Source of the DNA: Tessaracoccus sp.
GTDB taxonomy: Bacteria; Actinomycetota; Actinomycetes; Propionibacteriales; Propionibacteriaceae
Reading direction: 5' to 3'
Assembly: GCF_016714275.1 (NCBI RefSeq)
Contig: NZ_JADJNP010000002.1
Location: 496,001-560,000 of the forward strand
DNA: 64,000 nucleotides
Of this stretch, positions 9,330-17,187 are shown one piece after another. The number at the start of each line of letters is the position of its first letter. Position 1 is the first letter of the stretch. Below the pieces are notes generated by a model. The model was not told the origin of the DNA. It saw only the letters and a list, made by a program, of their open reading frames with translations, and did not search any database. Both the position numbers and the translations under genes were made by a program.

Positions 9330-9893
9330 CTACGAGACCTCCTCCGAGGCCTTGAGGCGATGACTGCGGACGGCTCGGAAGGTCCAGAACTTGTTGAGCA
9401 GGAAGCTGACGGGCAGCGTGCACACGATCATGATCAGCTGCGCCCAGTACAGCTTCGTGCGGAACCCGGTGGAGTTGTCGAAGATGTCGCTGGGCAGCTC
9501 GATCGGCGAGCGGTCCCACATCAGCGCGGTGAGCAGCACCATCCCGATGCCCTGCGCGGCGAGGCCGACGGTGAGGAACGGCCAATACTCGCGCCACCAG
9601 CCCGCGTGCCGGTGCGAGCCGAACGTCCACAGCCGGTTGAACTGGAAGTTGAAGAGGTTGGCGACGAGGAACGCCACCATGCTCATCACGTGGTACCAGC
9701 GGATGTTGAACGGGGTGCCGGGGATCGACCACCAGGCACCCTCGCCGTGCGCGGAACCCGACCAGATGATCGGGAACCCGTGACGCTGCACCCAGATGAC
9801 CGCCATATTGACGAGCACCCCGGAGCCGCCCACGAAGCCGAACTTCACGAACTGCCAGAGCGACCGGCGCTGCCGGGCGGAGAGCCCGCTCAC
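9330..9893 (-). CDS. GtrA-family membrane protein
   Basis: Four-helix membrane protein of the GtrA family, which usually helps move or elongate lipid-linked sugars for cell-surface glycans. The conserved opening FVKFGFVGGSGVLVNMAV is followed by helices around FLVANLFNFQFNRLWTF, a third helix, and the last around VSFLLNKFWTF. The NRLWTF/NKFWTF repeat is typical. I favour the GTG at 9893 (187 aa), which has GAGGGC just upstream. An ATG at 10001 would add 36 non-conserved residues, so the start is uncertain. No glycosyltransferase is adjacent. It lies immediately upstream of smc. Confidence 0.85.
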   Translation of the reverse strand: MSGLSARQRRSLWQFVKFGFVGGSGVLVNMAVIWVQRHGFPIIWSGSAHGEGAWWSIPGTPFNIRWYHVMSMVAFLVANLFNFQFNRLWTFGSHRHAGWWREYWPFLTVGLAAQGIGMVLLTALMWDRSPIELPSDIFDNSTGFRTKLYWAQLIMIVCTLPVSFLLNKFWTFRAVRSHRLKASEEVS

Positions 9894-10018
9894 CGCGTCG
9901 CCCTCGCGGGGCTCCGCCGGCTGCGTGCGCTCATCGTGGCCGCCTCTCCCTAACATGTCGACTAGCGAAGACCCGACTGTACCGCCGAGAGAAGGCCTCA
10001 TTCCCGCCGCCGTACACG

Positions 10019-10077
10019 AATCTGCGTGGGTTCACTCAGCTGTGCGTAATGCACAACTCGTACAGCCTACGCAGATT
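10019..10077. promoter_or_regulatory. Nested inverted repeats upstream of the decayed CDF transporter
   Basis: A perfect 9-bp inverted repeat, AATCTGCGT (10019-10027) and ACGCAGATT (10069-10077), encloses a second one, TGTGC (10041-10045) and GCACA (10051-10055). The position, just 5' of the transporter remnant and between divergent genes, suggests an old operator or promoter. No regulator gene sits beside it. The function is inference. Confidence 0.35.
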
Positions 10078-10243
10078 TGCGTTCGGACCATCTACGATTG
10101 GTCATCGTTGGAATGTCATCGAGGCAATCGTCCCCGCCGCCGCCGACGACGACGGCGCCGCGTCCGCGGCCGCGCTGATCGGGTTCGGGCTGGACTCCAT
10201 CGTCGAGGTGCTAGGACGGCTGCTGCTGCGCAAGCTGCTGAGC
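10067..10243 (+). pseudogene. Remnant of a cation-diffusion-facilitator (CDF) transporter
   Basis: The translation contains WNVIEAIV, then a short altered Ala/Asp stretch, then AALIGFGLDSIVEV. That is the first-helix signature of CDF-type metal efflux proteins (WNVxEAxVAxxAG...AxxGFGLDSxxEV). Only about 60 codons resemble the family. The other five helices and the histidine-rich loops are missing, and the frame runs into the VOC gene that follows. I read it as the 5' stub of a deleted transporter. The recognition rests on memory of the family signature, without a search. Confidence 0.55.
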
Positions 10244-10276
10244 CGTGTCGTGCGTTGGATCAGAGATACTGAGCTC

Positions 10277-10708
10277 ATGGACCAGCGCCTGCACTTCCTC
10301 ACCCTTGCGACCCCCGATCTCGATGCCGCCAAGGCCTTCTATCGCGGCGGCCTGGGCTGGACCGTGTTCCACGACGAGCCGGGCGAGATCGTCTTCTTCC
10401 AGATCGCGCCGGGCCTCCTGCTCGGCCTGTTCGACGCCGAGAAGTTCGACCAAGACCTGCAGCGCGAAGGCTCGACCAGCGGAGTCAGCGGAGTGACCCT
10501 CGCCCACAATGTGCCCGATCGCGAGAGTGTCGTCGCCACGCTCACCGCATTCGAAGCTGCGGGTGGAACGATCCTCAAGCCCGCTCAGGACGGCGCCTTC
10601 GGAGGCGTCTTCCATGGCCACGCCGCCGATCCGAACGGCGTCATCTGGGAGATCGCGCACAACCCGGGATGGCGCATCGACGACGACGGCGCCGTGGTCT
10701 TCAGCTAG
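10277..10708 (+). CDS. VOC (glyoxalase/bleomycin-resistance) fold protein
   Basis: A 143-aa single-domain VOC protein. It starts MDQRLHFLTLATPDLDAAKAFY, then GLGWTVFH, and ends with a PNGVIWEIAHNPGW strand typical of metal-dependent dioxygenase/glyoxalase-like folds. The substrate cannot be deduced. A longer open frame (from 10049) would fuse it to the CDF remnant. I reject that because the VOC fold begins at the ATG at 10277. No clear Shine-Dalgarno precedes this ATG; a GATACT sequence 7 nt upstream could be a -10 element giving a leaderless message, but its -35 is poor. Confidence 0.85.
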   Translation: MDQRLHFLTLATPDLDAAKAFYRGGLGWTVFHDEPGEIVFFQIAPGLLLGLFDAEKFDQDLQREGSTSGVSGVTLAHNVPDRESVVATLTAFEAAGGTILKPAQDGAFGGVFHGHAADPNGVIWEIAHNPGWRIDDDGAVVFS

Positions 10709-10806
10709 CCACCACCCCGACTATCGCCGACGACGTATCCACCGCATCGTAGAGAGGCGGAGCCACTGACGATCTCCCGGAGTGCAGGAAGCGCGAGAGG
10801 GCGCAT

Positions 10807-11385
10807 CTATGTCCGGCCCCGTTCATCAACCGGACGCGAGCGGTAGTCCCACCACGCAGCCCGCATGTCCTCGCGGCTACCGCCGGGGTTCGCCTCGTAC
10901 CACGCCCGAGTGACGCGGTTGTACTCGAACTGGCGATCGATGCCGCGTTGCGCCCTGCCCCGCGTCGCGTGCCAGTGGTCGAGGGCGTCCTGCAACGTCC
11001 TCGTGCCATCGGACTCCGCAAAAAATGCCCTCATCTCGGCGTCGAAGTGGAATCCCTCGCCCGCTTGCTCGATCATCCACGCCCGCACGACGTGACTGCA
11101 CCGCTGACCCTGCGGAATCACCGTGTCTGGCGAGAGGATGCCGGTGAGTTGGTGCGCGCCGCCGCGCTTCGCGGTCGCGGGTTCGACGAACTCGCGCCCG
11201 TCGAGTCTCGCAGCGATCCGGGCCGCCAACAGGTCTTTGCCGCCAGAGACCCGGATGCCAAGGACCCGAGCGAACCCCGCCAGTTCTTCCCTCAACCAGT
11301 ACCAACGCTGGAACTCCTCGGCAGAAATGCTGGGGTCGAGAGCGGGACGAGCATCGCCGACGAACGACGGGCCAGTGCCGGTCAC
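10807..11385 (-). CDS. SAP-like / DUF6434 domain protein
   Basis: A 192-aa protein. The N-terminal part (FQRWYWLREELAGFARVLG, then a basic GGKDLLAARIAARLDG segment) resembles a SAP-type nucleic-acid-binding helix pair. The C-terminal part (FHFDAEMRAFF...TLQDALDHWHATRG...FEYNR) matches what I know as DUF6434. The function is unknown; small actinobacterial proteins of this kind are annotated only by domain. The start is the GTG at 11385, inside GTGA, overlapping the macrodomain gene stop. The two are therefore translationally coupled. Confidence 0.75.
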   Translation of the reverse strand: MTGTGPSFVGDARPALDPSISAEEFQRWYWLREELAGFARVLGIRVSGGKDLLAARIAARLDGREFVEPATAKRGGAHQLTGILSPDTVIPQGQRCSHVVRAWMIEQAGEGFHFDAEMRAFFAESDGTRTLQDALDHWHATRGRAQRGIDRQFEYNRVTRAWYEANPGGSREDMRAAWWDYRSRPVDERGRT

Positions 11386-11876
11386 TGCCGCGCCAACGCT
11401 TGGCGCAAGACAGCTGCGGTCTGCCTCGAGTAGCCCACCAGCACACATCGCTCGACCCTGGTAGGCGTGGCGCGCAGTGTCTCCACCGCGGCACCTGCTG
11501 CGTCCTCCAGCGGCCAGCCGTAGGCGCCGGCGGAGACCAGCGGAAACGCGATCGATGTCGCGCCCAGGTCGTCGGCCACCGCCAGTGCGTGGGCGTAACA
11601 GGATTCCAGCTGGCGGCGGTCGCCCCGTCCGTGGATCGGTCCGACGACGTGGATCACCCAACGCGCCGGCAGGTCTCCGGCGGTGGTCCAGCCCGCCTGC
11701 CCGGTTGGAAGGCCGCCGGGAAACCGACGAATGCAGTCGGCCAGGATCGCCGGGCCACCCGCGGCGTGGATTGCCCCGTCCACACCACCGCCGCCACGCA
11801 TCCCAGAGTTCGCCGCGTTCACCACTGCGTCCACCTGCTGCCGGGTGATGTCACCCTGGATAACCTCAATGTCCAT
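11382..11876 (-). CDS. Macrodomain protein (ADP-ribose / O-acetyl-ADP-ribose hydrolase type)
   Basis: A 164-aa macrodomain. VIQGDIT is followed by VDAVVNAANSGMRGGGGVDGAIHAAGG, the ADP-ribose-binding loop, then the second binding loop FPLVSAGAYGWP. This is the MacroD/YmdB class, which removes acetyl or ADP-ribose groups. It is coupled by a 4-nt overlap to the downstream SAP/DUF6434 gene. No ADP-ribosyltransferase or sirtuin is nearby, so a housekeeping or stress role is more likely than a toxin-reversal pair. Confidence 0.93.
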   Translation of the reverse strand: MDIEVIQGDITRQQVDAVVNAANSGMRGGGGVDGAIHAAGGPAILADCIRRFPGGLPTGQAGWTTAGDLPARWVIHVVGPIHGRGDRRQLESCYAHALAVADDLGATSIAFPLVSAGAYGWPLEDAAGAAVETLRATPTRVERCVLVGYSRQTAAVLRQALARQ

Positions 11877-11996
11877 AGATTCCAGTCTGCCCGGCTCGGA
11901 GCCTCAGAGACACAGGTCCGTACCAACCCGCGTCCAGTGGGAGCTGACCTGATCAGGGCCCCGGGACCGCATGCTGTGGAGTACCGCGACCGGGGT

Positions 11997-13202
11997 TCAG
12001 GTCAGGTCCGCCAACCGTCGCCGCGACATCGCCCAGACGCACAGCGCACACAGCGTGACCGCGAGGGATCCGGCGGTGATCGCGGTCCAGCCCCCGGCCG
12101 ACCACAGCGGTCCCGCCAGGAATGATCCGAGCGCGCCACCGAGGAAGTTGAACACCACGACGGCGGTGTTGAGCCTGCTGCGCTCGCTCGCGGACAAGGC
12201 GAACATCCGAGTCTGACCGAGAATGAGGTTTCCCTGAACGGCAATGTCGAGGACGATCACGACGACGATGAGGCCGACGATCGACGTTTGGAACGCCCAC
12301 GCCCCGACGAGCGAGAGCGCGAGCAGCGCAAGGGCGATCCCCGTGGCTGGGACCGACCACCCGCGATCGTGCATGACGCCGGCTCTGCGTCCGGCGACGG
12401 CGCCGACGAGCCCGGCGAGCCCCATGAGGCCGATCTGGGTGGTCGAGTAGCCGAACGGCTCAGCGGTGAGCAGGAAGGTGAGCGCGGTCCAGAACAGGGA
12501 GAACACCGCGAAGTTCGCGCCGGTGATCAGCAGCGTGACCGGAGCGGCAGGATGCCGCGCCACCGCGGTGAACACCGATCCGAGCAACTGCACATACGGG
12601 ATGGACCGGCGGGCGGGCAGTCGCGGAATCAGGACGGCGAGCACGACCGCGAGCGGGAGCGCGAGGACGGCGACGAGAACGTAGACCCTCCGCCACCCCC
12701 ATAGGTCGGCCACCACGCCGCTGACGGTGCGCGAGAGCAGGATGCCGATCAGCACCCCGGACGCCACCGTGCCAACGGTCCGGCCGCGCTTCTCGGGATC
12801 GGCGAGTTCGCTCGCCAGCGGAGTGAGTATCTGGGCCGCGACCGCGGTCAGTCCCACAGCGCCGAGAGCGGCGAGCAGCGCCCCGTATGTCGGCGCCAGC
12901 GCGGCACCGAGAAGGGAGAAAGCCGAGAGGGTGAGAACCACGGGGATGAGCCTGCGCCGGTCGACCACGTCGCCGAGCGGCACGAGGAGAAAGATGCCGG
13001 CGGCGTAACCGATCTGCGTCACGGTCACGAGAGCGGCCGCCCCAGTCGGGTCGACGCCGAGGGAGGCGGCGATGGTCTCGATCAGCGGCTGCGCCAGGTA
13101 GAGGCTGCCGACCGCGACGCCGCCGGCGACGGCGAACAGCAACGTCAGCGGCGCGCTCATGCCCGGGGGTTGGCCCCCGGACGCGGGTGAGTCAGCAGAC
13201 AT
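11997..13202 (-). CDS. MFS efflux transporter (DHA1-like)
   Basis: A 401-aa major facilitator with about 12 predicted helices. The opening helix contains GSLYLAQPLIETIAASLGV, followed by the loop 2-3 motif GDVVDRRRLIP. The start is the ATG at 13202 with GAGAGGA about 7 nt upstream; the open frame extends past 13400 but without family similarity. It is divergent from an XRE-type regulator 142 nt away, the usual layout for a drug or metabolite exporter controlled by a ligand-binding repressor. The substrate is unknown. Confidence 0.92.
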   Translation of the reverse strand: MSADSPASGGQPPGMSAPLTLLFAVAGGVAVGSLYLAQPLIETIAASLGVDPTGAAALVTVTQIGYAAGIFLLVPLGDVVDRRRLIPVVLTLSAFSLLGAALAPTYGALLAALGAVGLTAVAAQILTPLASELADPEKRGRTVGTVASGVLIGILLSRTVSGVVADLWGWRRVYVLVAVLALPLAVVLAVLIPRLPARRSIPYVQLLGSVFTAVARHPAAPVTLLITGANFAVFSLFWTALTFLLTAEPFGYSTTQIGLMGLAGLVGAVAGRRAGVMHDRGWSVPATGIALALLALSLVGAWAFQTSIVGLIVVVIVLDIAVQGNLILGQTRMFALSASERSRLNTAVVVFNFLGGALGSFLAGPLWSAGGWTAITAGSLAVTLCALCVWAMSRRRLADLT

Positions 13203-13344
13203 GCGGATTCCTCTCATGGCTTGGTCGGCAAGCGCGTCTCGACGCGACGCCGCCCAGTCAACGCGGGAACAGGCGAGGGAGGGAGAGCCCCGCTTATCCA
13301 TGGGCTTCGCAGGCCCTCCCTTAGCGCCTGGAGAGCGACCTACG

Positions 13345-14247
13345 ATGAGCGGCATGGGTATCAGGGACGAGGTTCGCGGCTTCCTCGCGTCTCGTCGCGC
13401 CCGGATATCCCCCGAACAGGCCGGCATCGCCGTGTCCCACGGCGTCCGCAAGCGCCGCGTACCCGGGCTGCGCCGCGAAGAGGTCGCCATGCTCGCAGGC
13501 GTCAGCGTCGACTACTACGTGCGCCTTGAGCGCGGCACGCTGACCGGGGTCTCGGACCACGTGCTCGACGCGGTCGCGAGAGCCCTGCAACTGGACGCCG
13601 CCGAGCACGCGCACCTTCGCGACCTCGTCCGCGCGGGAAGCATGAACAGCGCAGAACGGACACGCACCGTGACCTCCCGGGTTCGACCCGCACTCCAGCA
13701 GACGCTGGACGCGATCGCCACCCCGGCCTGGATCCGCAACGGCCGGTCGGACTTCCTCGCCGCCAACCATCTGGGCCGGGCCCTGTTCTCACCGATGCTG
13801 GAGACCATCGTCGGCACGCCGAACACGGCCCGGTTCGTGTTCCTCGACCAGCAAGCGCAGGACTTCTACGGGGACTGGGGAGCGATCGCCGCGGAGATGG
13901 TGGCCGTGCTGCGCGCCGAGGCCGGCAGGCGACCTCACGACAAGAAGCTCACCGACCTCGTCGGCGAGCTCGCCACCCGCAGCGACTACTTCCGCGCCCG
14001 CTGGGCCGCACACGACGTCCGCGAGTTCCGGGGCGGCCTCAAGACCCTTCACCACCCGGGCGTCGGCGCGCTGGAGCTGAGCTGGGAGTCGCTGCGCCTG
14101 CCGGCCGACGAGGGACTGACCATGTCCATCTACAGTGCCGAGCCTGGGTCGAAAACCGCTGAACGGCTCCAACTCCTCGGCAGCTGGGCCAGCACGCTCA
14201 GCGCCGCCGCTGGCAGCGGGGACAGAAGAAGGAACTGCGGTTCATGA
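13345..14247 (+). CDS. XRE-type regulator with MmyB-like ligand-binding domain
   Basis: A 300-aa transcription regulator. The N-terminal helix-turn-helix (about 10-70) contains VPGLRREEVAMLAGVSVDYYVRLERG, characteristic of the family fused to an MmyB-like ligand-binding domain. The C-terminal domain (about 105-270) has the WIRNGRSDFLAANHLGRALF and LELSWESLRLP segments of that family. The start is the ATG at 13345 with GGAGAG about 10 nt upstream; a second ATG lies three codons later. It is divergent from the MFS pump and probably controls it. Its last 50 nt overlap the convergent mutM 3' end. Confidence 0.93.
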   Translation: MSGMGIRDEVRGFLASRRARISPEQAGIAVSHGVRKRRVPGLRREEVAMLAGVSVDYYVRLERGTLTGVSDHVLDAVARALQLDAAEHAHLRDLVRAGSMNSAERTRTVTSRVRPALQQTLDAIATPAWIRNGRSDFLAANHLGRALFSPMLETIVGTPNTARFVFLDQQAQDFYGDWGAIAAEMVAVLRAEAGRRPHDKKLTDLVGELATRSDYFRARWAAHDVREFRGGLKTLHHPGVGALELSWESLRLPADEGLTMSIYSAEPGSKTAERLQLLGSWASTLSAAAGSGDRRRNCGS

Positions 14248-15025
14248 ACGGACGGCGGACGATCGCGGTGCCGCACCGGCGGCACGGCTCACCCTCCTGG
14301 CCGTAGGCGTCGAGTGAGCGGTCGAAGTGGCCCGACTCGCCGTTGACGTTGACGTACAGCGCGTCAAACGAGGTGCCGCCCTGGGCCAAGGCCTCGGCCA
14401 TGACGTCGGTCGCGGTCCTGATCAGGGACACCGCCTGACGCGGGCCGAGTTCGTCGGAGGGGGTCTCGAAGTGGATCTTTGAGCGCCACAGCGTCTCGTC
14501 CGCGTAAATGTTGCCGATCCCGCTCACCAACCGTTGGTCGAGCAGCGCGCGCTTCACCGCGGTGCGCCGCGTCCGAAGCCGACGACCGACGTCCGCCGCC
14601 TCGAACGCGGGATCGAACGGGTCGAGCGCCACGTGACCGACAGGGCAGGCGCCCTGCCCCGGGCGCCAGTCCAGGCCGCCGAACATGCGCTGGTCGACGA
14701 AACGCAGCTCGGCTCCGTCGTCGAGGAGGAAGAGTGCGCGCGTGTGGGGCGGCAGCGGATCCCCGGGCGCGTTGATCCGGAACTGTCCGCTCATGCCCAG
14801 GTGGACGACCAGCGCGTCGTCGCCCAGCTCCAACCAGAGGTACTTGCCCCGACGGCGGACATGGTCGACGGTGCGGCCGGCGAGATCTCGGGCGAAGCCG
14901 TCGGGTCCGACGGCGTGGGTGCGGACCGGTCGCGGGTGCAGCACCCGGACGGCCTCGATGGTCCTGCCCTTCGCGTGGGTCTCGAGGCCGCGGCGCACGA
15001 CCTCGACCTCGGGCAGCTCAGGCAC
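14198..15025 (-). CDS. mutM: Formamidopyrimidine-DNA glycosylase MutM/Fpg
   Basis: A 275-aa DNA glycosylase/AP lyase that excises 8-oxoguanine and formamidopyrimidines. The catalytic N-terminus is intact (MPELPEVEVVRRGLE: Pro2 nucleophile, Glu3). The conserved Lys lies in RRRGKYLWLEL. The C-terminal zinc finger has four cysteines (CRRCGTAI...FFCPRC). The start overlaps the upstream rnc stop by 8 nt. The rnc-mutM order is standard in actinobacteria, usually just before smc. Here 4 kb of accessory genes separate it from smc. Confidence 0.98.
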   Translation of the reverse strand: MPELPEVEVVRRGLETHAKGRTIEAVRVLHPRPVRTHAVGPDGFARDLAGRTVDHVRRRGKYLWLELGDDALVVHLGMSGQFRINAPGDPLPPHTRALFLLDDGAELRFVDQRMFGGLDWRPGQGACPVGHVALDPFDPAFEAADVGRRLRTRRTAVKRALLDQRLVSGIGNIYADETLWRSKIHFETPSDELGPRQAVSLIRTATDVMAEALAQGGTSFDALYVNVNGESGHFDRSLDAYGQEGEPCRRCGTAIVRRPFMNRSSFFCPRCQRRR

Positions 15026-15698
15026 CGCTGAGGTCCGCGACCGCGATCCTGGCGGCGATCTGCTCGGCGCGCTTCTTGCTCGGCGCCACGCCGGTGCCGC
15101 GAGGGCCGCCGTCGACGATGACGACAGCGGTGAACTCGCGCTGATGGTCAGGGCCGCGTCCGGTCACGTCGTAGCGCGGGGCGGGCCAGCCGTGTGCGGC
15201 GCAGAGCTCCTGCAGGACGGTCTTGTAGTCGGCGAAGTCGCCCGCCGCCGCAGAGGCGGCGATGAGCTCGTCGAACGTGCGGTGAATGAAGCGCGCGGAG
15301 GCATCCGGACCGGCCGAGATGTGGATGGCGCCGATGACGGCCTCCATGGTGTCGGCCAGGATCGAGGTCTTGCTTACGCCGTCGGTGCCGATCTCCCCCT
15401 TACCCAGCAGGAGGTGCTGGCCGAGCTCGAGGGAGCGCGCCACGTCCGCCAGTGCTACCGCGCTGACGACGCTGGCGCGCAGCTTCGCCAACTGCCCCTC
15501 CGCGAGCTCCGGGTAGGTACGGAAGATGTGTTCCGTCACCACGATCTGGAGCACCGCGTCGCCCAGGAACTCGAGACGCTCGTTGGAGACGTAGCCGGGA
15601 TTCTCGTACGCGAAGCTGCGGTGAGTGAAAGACAACTCAAGGAGCTGGGCGTCGACCTCGACACCCAGCTCCTTCAGACGATTGATGAGCCTGCTCAC
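15018..15698 (-). CDS. rnc: Ribonuclease III
   Basis: A 226-aa double-strand-specific endoribonuclease for rRNA and mRNA maturation. The catalytic domain carries the signature NERLEFLGDAVL, and ADTMEAVIGAI supplies the second acidic cluster. A dsRNA-binding domain forms the C-terminus (DYKTVLQELCAAHGW to the end). It starts at the GTG at 15698. It follows rpmF on the same strand with a 23-nt gap and overlaps mutM. Confidence 0.98.
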   Translation of the reverse strand: MSRLINRLKELGVEVDAQLLELSFTHRSFAYENPGYVSNERLEFLGDAVLQIVVTEHIFRTYPELAEGQLAKLRASVVSAVALADVARSLELGQHLLLGKGEIGTDGVSKTSILADTMEAVIGAIHISAGPDASARFIHRTFDELIAASAAAGDFADYKTVLQELCAAHGWPAPRYDVTGRGPDHQREFTAVVIVDGGPRGTGVAPSKKRAEQIAARIAVADLSGA

Positions 15699-15721
15699 CC
15701 GCGAGGCTCGCGGGGACGAAC

Positions 15722-15913
15722 TCAGGCCTCGAGGACCTGGCGGCGCGCGCCGCGCGGACCGTACTGGCCGCAGCTCGGGCAGGCGGTGTGCTGCAGGTGC
15801 GGCTCACGGCAGGCGGGGTTGGCGCACACGACGGTGGGAACGACGGTCGTCTTCCACTGCGCACGGCGCGAACGGGTGTTGCTGCGCGACATCTTCCGCT
15901 TCGGAACGGCCAC
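15722..15913 (-). CDS. rpmF: 50S ribosomal protein L32
   Basis: A 63-aa L32 with the classic opening MAVPKRKMSRSNTRSRRAQW. It is the zinc-binding form: cysteines in CANPAC and CPSCG form the ribbon. It lies between yceD and rnc, the conserved yceD-rpmF pair. Confidence 0.98.
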   Translation of the reverse strand: MAVPKRKMSRSNTRSRRAQWKTTVVPTVVCANPACREPHLQHTACPSCGQYGPRGARRQVLEA

Positions 15914-15948
15914 GATCTTCTCCTTATGTCTTGACTCAAGACTGTCTG

Positions 15949-16497
15949 TCAGTTGTTGGTGTCACCGGCCAGGCCGGAGAGCTTCGACCACCGGGGATCG
16001 ACCTTCTCGCCGTGCCCATGCTCCGGGTCGAGGTTGCGGTTGAACCCGCAGTCCGGGCACAGGCCCAGACAATCTTCCTCGCACAGGGGCGTGAACGGCA
16101 ACTCGAGCACCACGGCGTCCCGCAGGGCGTCCTCGATGTCGATCGCGTCGTCGACGACGACGCTCTCCTCCTCATCCACCTCGTTGCCGGGGTAGAAGTA
16201 GAGCTCCTGCAGGTCGAAGGACCCTTCGTCTTCGATGTCGTCCAGGCACCGGGCACACTGTCCGCGCAGCTGCACGAACGCCGTTCCCGAGGCCAGGACG
16301 CCCTCGGAGACCGACTGGAGAGTCAGATCGAGCTCCACGTCAGAGTCCTGCGGCACCCCGATCACTCCGATATCCAGGTCGGCCGGCGCCGGAATCGTCG
16401 TGGTGACCCGCTTGATAGCCCCGACCCGTCGTCCCAGCTCCTGCACCTCGAGCACGAGGGGCGAGCGGTGATCGGGGTGGTGCTGCACGGGTGACAC
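15949..16497 (-). CDS. YceD / DUF177 family protein
   Basis: A 182-aa DUF177 protein of the kind always found just upstream of rpmF. Members are linked to 23S rRNA precursor metabolism and ribosome assembly. Visible are the CARCLDDIE motif at about 90 and a C-terminal cysteine cluster (CEEDCLGLCPDCG), probably zinc-binding. The C-terminus is short and polar. Confidence 0.93.
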   Translation of the reverse strand: MSPVQHHPDHRSPLVLEVQELGRRVGAIKRVTTTIPAPADLDIGVIGVPQDSDVELDLTLQSVSEGVLASGTAFVQLRGQCARCLDDIEDEGSFDLQELYFYPGNEVDEEESVVVDDAIDIEDALRDAVVLELPFTPLCEEDCLGLCPDCGFNRNLDPEHGHGEKVDPRWSKLSGLAGDTNN

Positions 16498-16627
16498 GTC
16501 GGATTCCCTTCGCTAACCGTCCATGAACCTCGTCATGACCGACCGCCAACTCTACCTCAGCCCCCGACACGGGGCCAAAACGGCGGGCCACCCGTCGGGC
16601 GGCCAAACGAGCATGGTGCGAAGGAAG

Positions 16628-17110
16628 CTACCCCGTGTCCGCCGCGCGCTTGGCGTCGAGCGCCCACCGCACGTTCTCGGGCACATACGCGGAGATGTCG
16701 CCGCCGAGGCGGAACACCTGCCTGATGATCGTCGATGACAGCGACACGTGCTCCCTCGCCGCAGGCAGAAGGACGGTCTCGACGCCGCCCATGTCGGCGT
16801 TCATGTGCGCCTGCTGAAGCTCGAAGTCGAAGTCGGCACCGAAGCGCTGGCCCTTCACCACGGTCGTGATGCCGCGGTCGCGGCAGAAGTCGACCAGCAG
16901 CCCATCCAGCCCCTCGACGGTGATGCCGTCGAGGTCGGCCGTCGCCCCGCGGACGAGGCCCACCCGCTCGTCGAACGAGAAGAGGTAGTTCTTCGTCGAG
17001 TTGTTGCCGATCGCGACGACGACCTCACCGAACAGCGCGTGCGCGCGCCGCACGATGTCAAGATGGCCGACGGTGATCGGGTCGAAAGAGCCGGGGACAA
17101 GCACCCTCAT
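16628..17110 (-). CDS. coaD: Phosphopantetheine adenylyltransferase
   Basis: A 160-aa CoaD, the penultimate enzyme of coenzyme A synthesis. The nucleotidyltransferase motif GSFDPITVGHLDIV is at about 7-20 and the C-terminal signature SLSSTIIRQV at about 128-137. Length is normal. It lies downstream of rpsA, separated by a terminator-like hairpin, and upstream of yceD. rsmD, its common partner, is absent here. Confidence 0.98.
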   Translation of the reverse strand: MRVLVPGSFDPITVGHLDIVRRAHALFGEVVVAIGNNSTKNYLFSFDERVGLVRGATADLDGITVEGLDGLLVDFCRDRGITTVVKGQRFGADFDFELQQAHMNADMGGVETVLLPAAREHVSLSSTIIRQVFRLGGDISAYVPENVRWALDAKRAADTG

Positions 17111-17139
17111 GTCGCGCTCCTCTGCGGTAGGTATGACGC

Positions 17140-17169
17140 AGGGGCGCCGACCCGAAGGTCGACGCCCCT
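17140..17169 (-). terminator. Rho-independent-type hairpin after rpsA
   Basis: A 13-bp stem with one mismatch (17140-17152 with 17157-17169) closed by a CGAA tetraloop (GGGGCGCCGACC on one arm, GGTCGACGCCCC on the other). It lies 18 nt beyond the rpsA stop and before coaD. No strong U-tract follows, as is common in GC-rich actinobacteria. Confidence 0.75.
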
Positions 17170-17187
17170 CTCGTCAGGCGGTGTGCC

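Noticed and set aside
10049..10276. N-terminal extension of the VOC protein
   Set aside because: The segment resembles a CDF transporter helix, unrelated to the VOC fold, and the VOC domain begins at the ATG at 10277.
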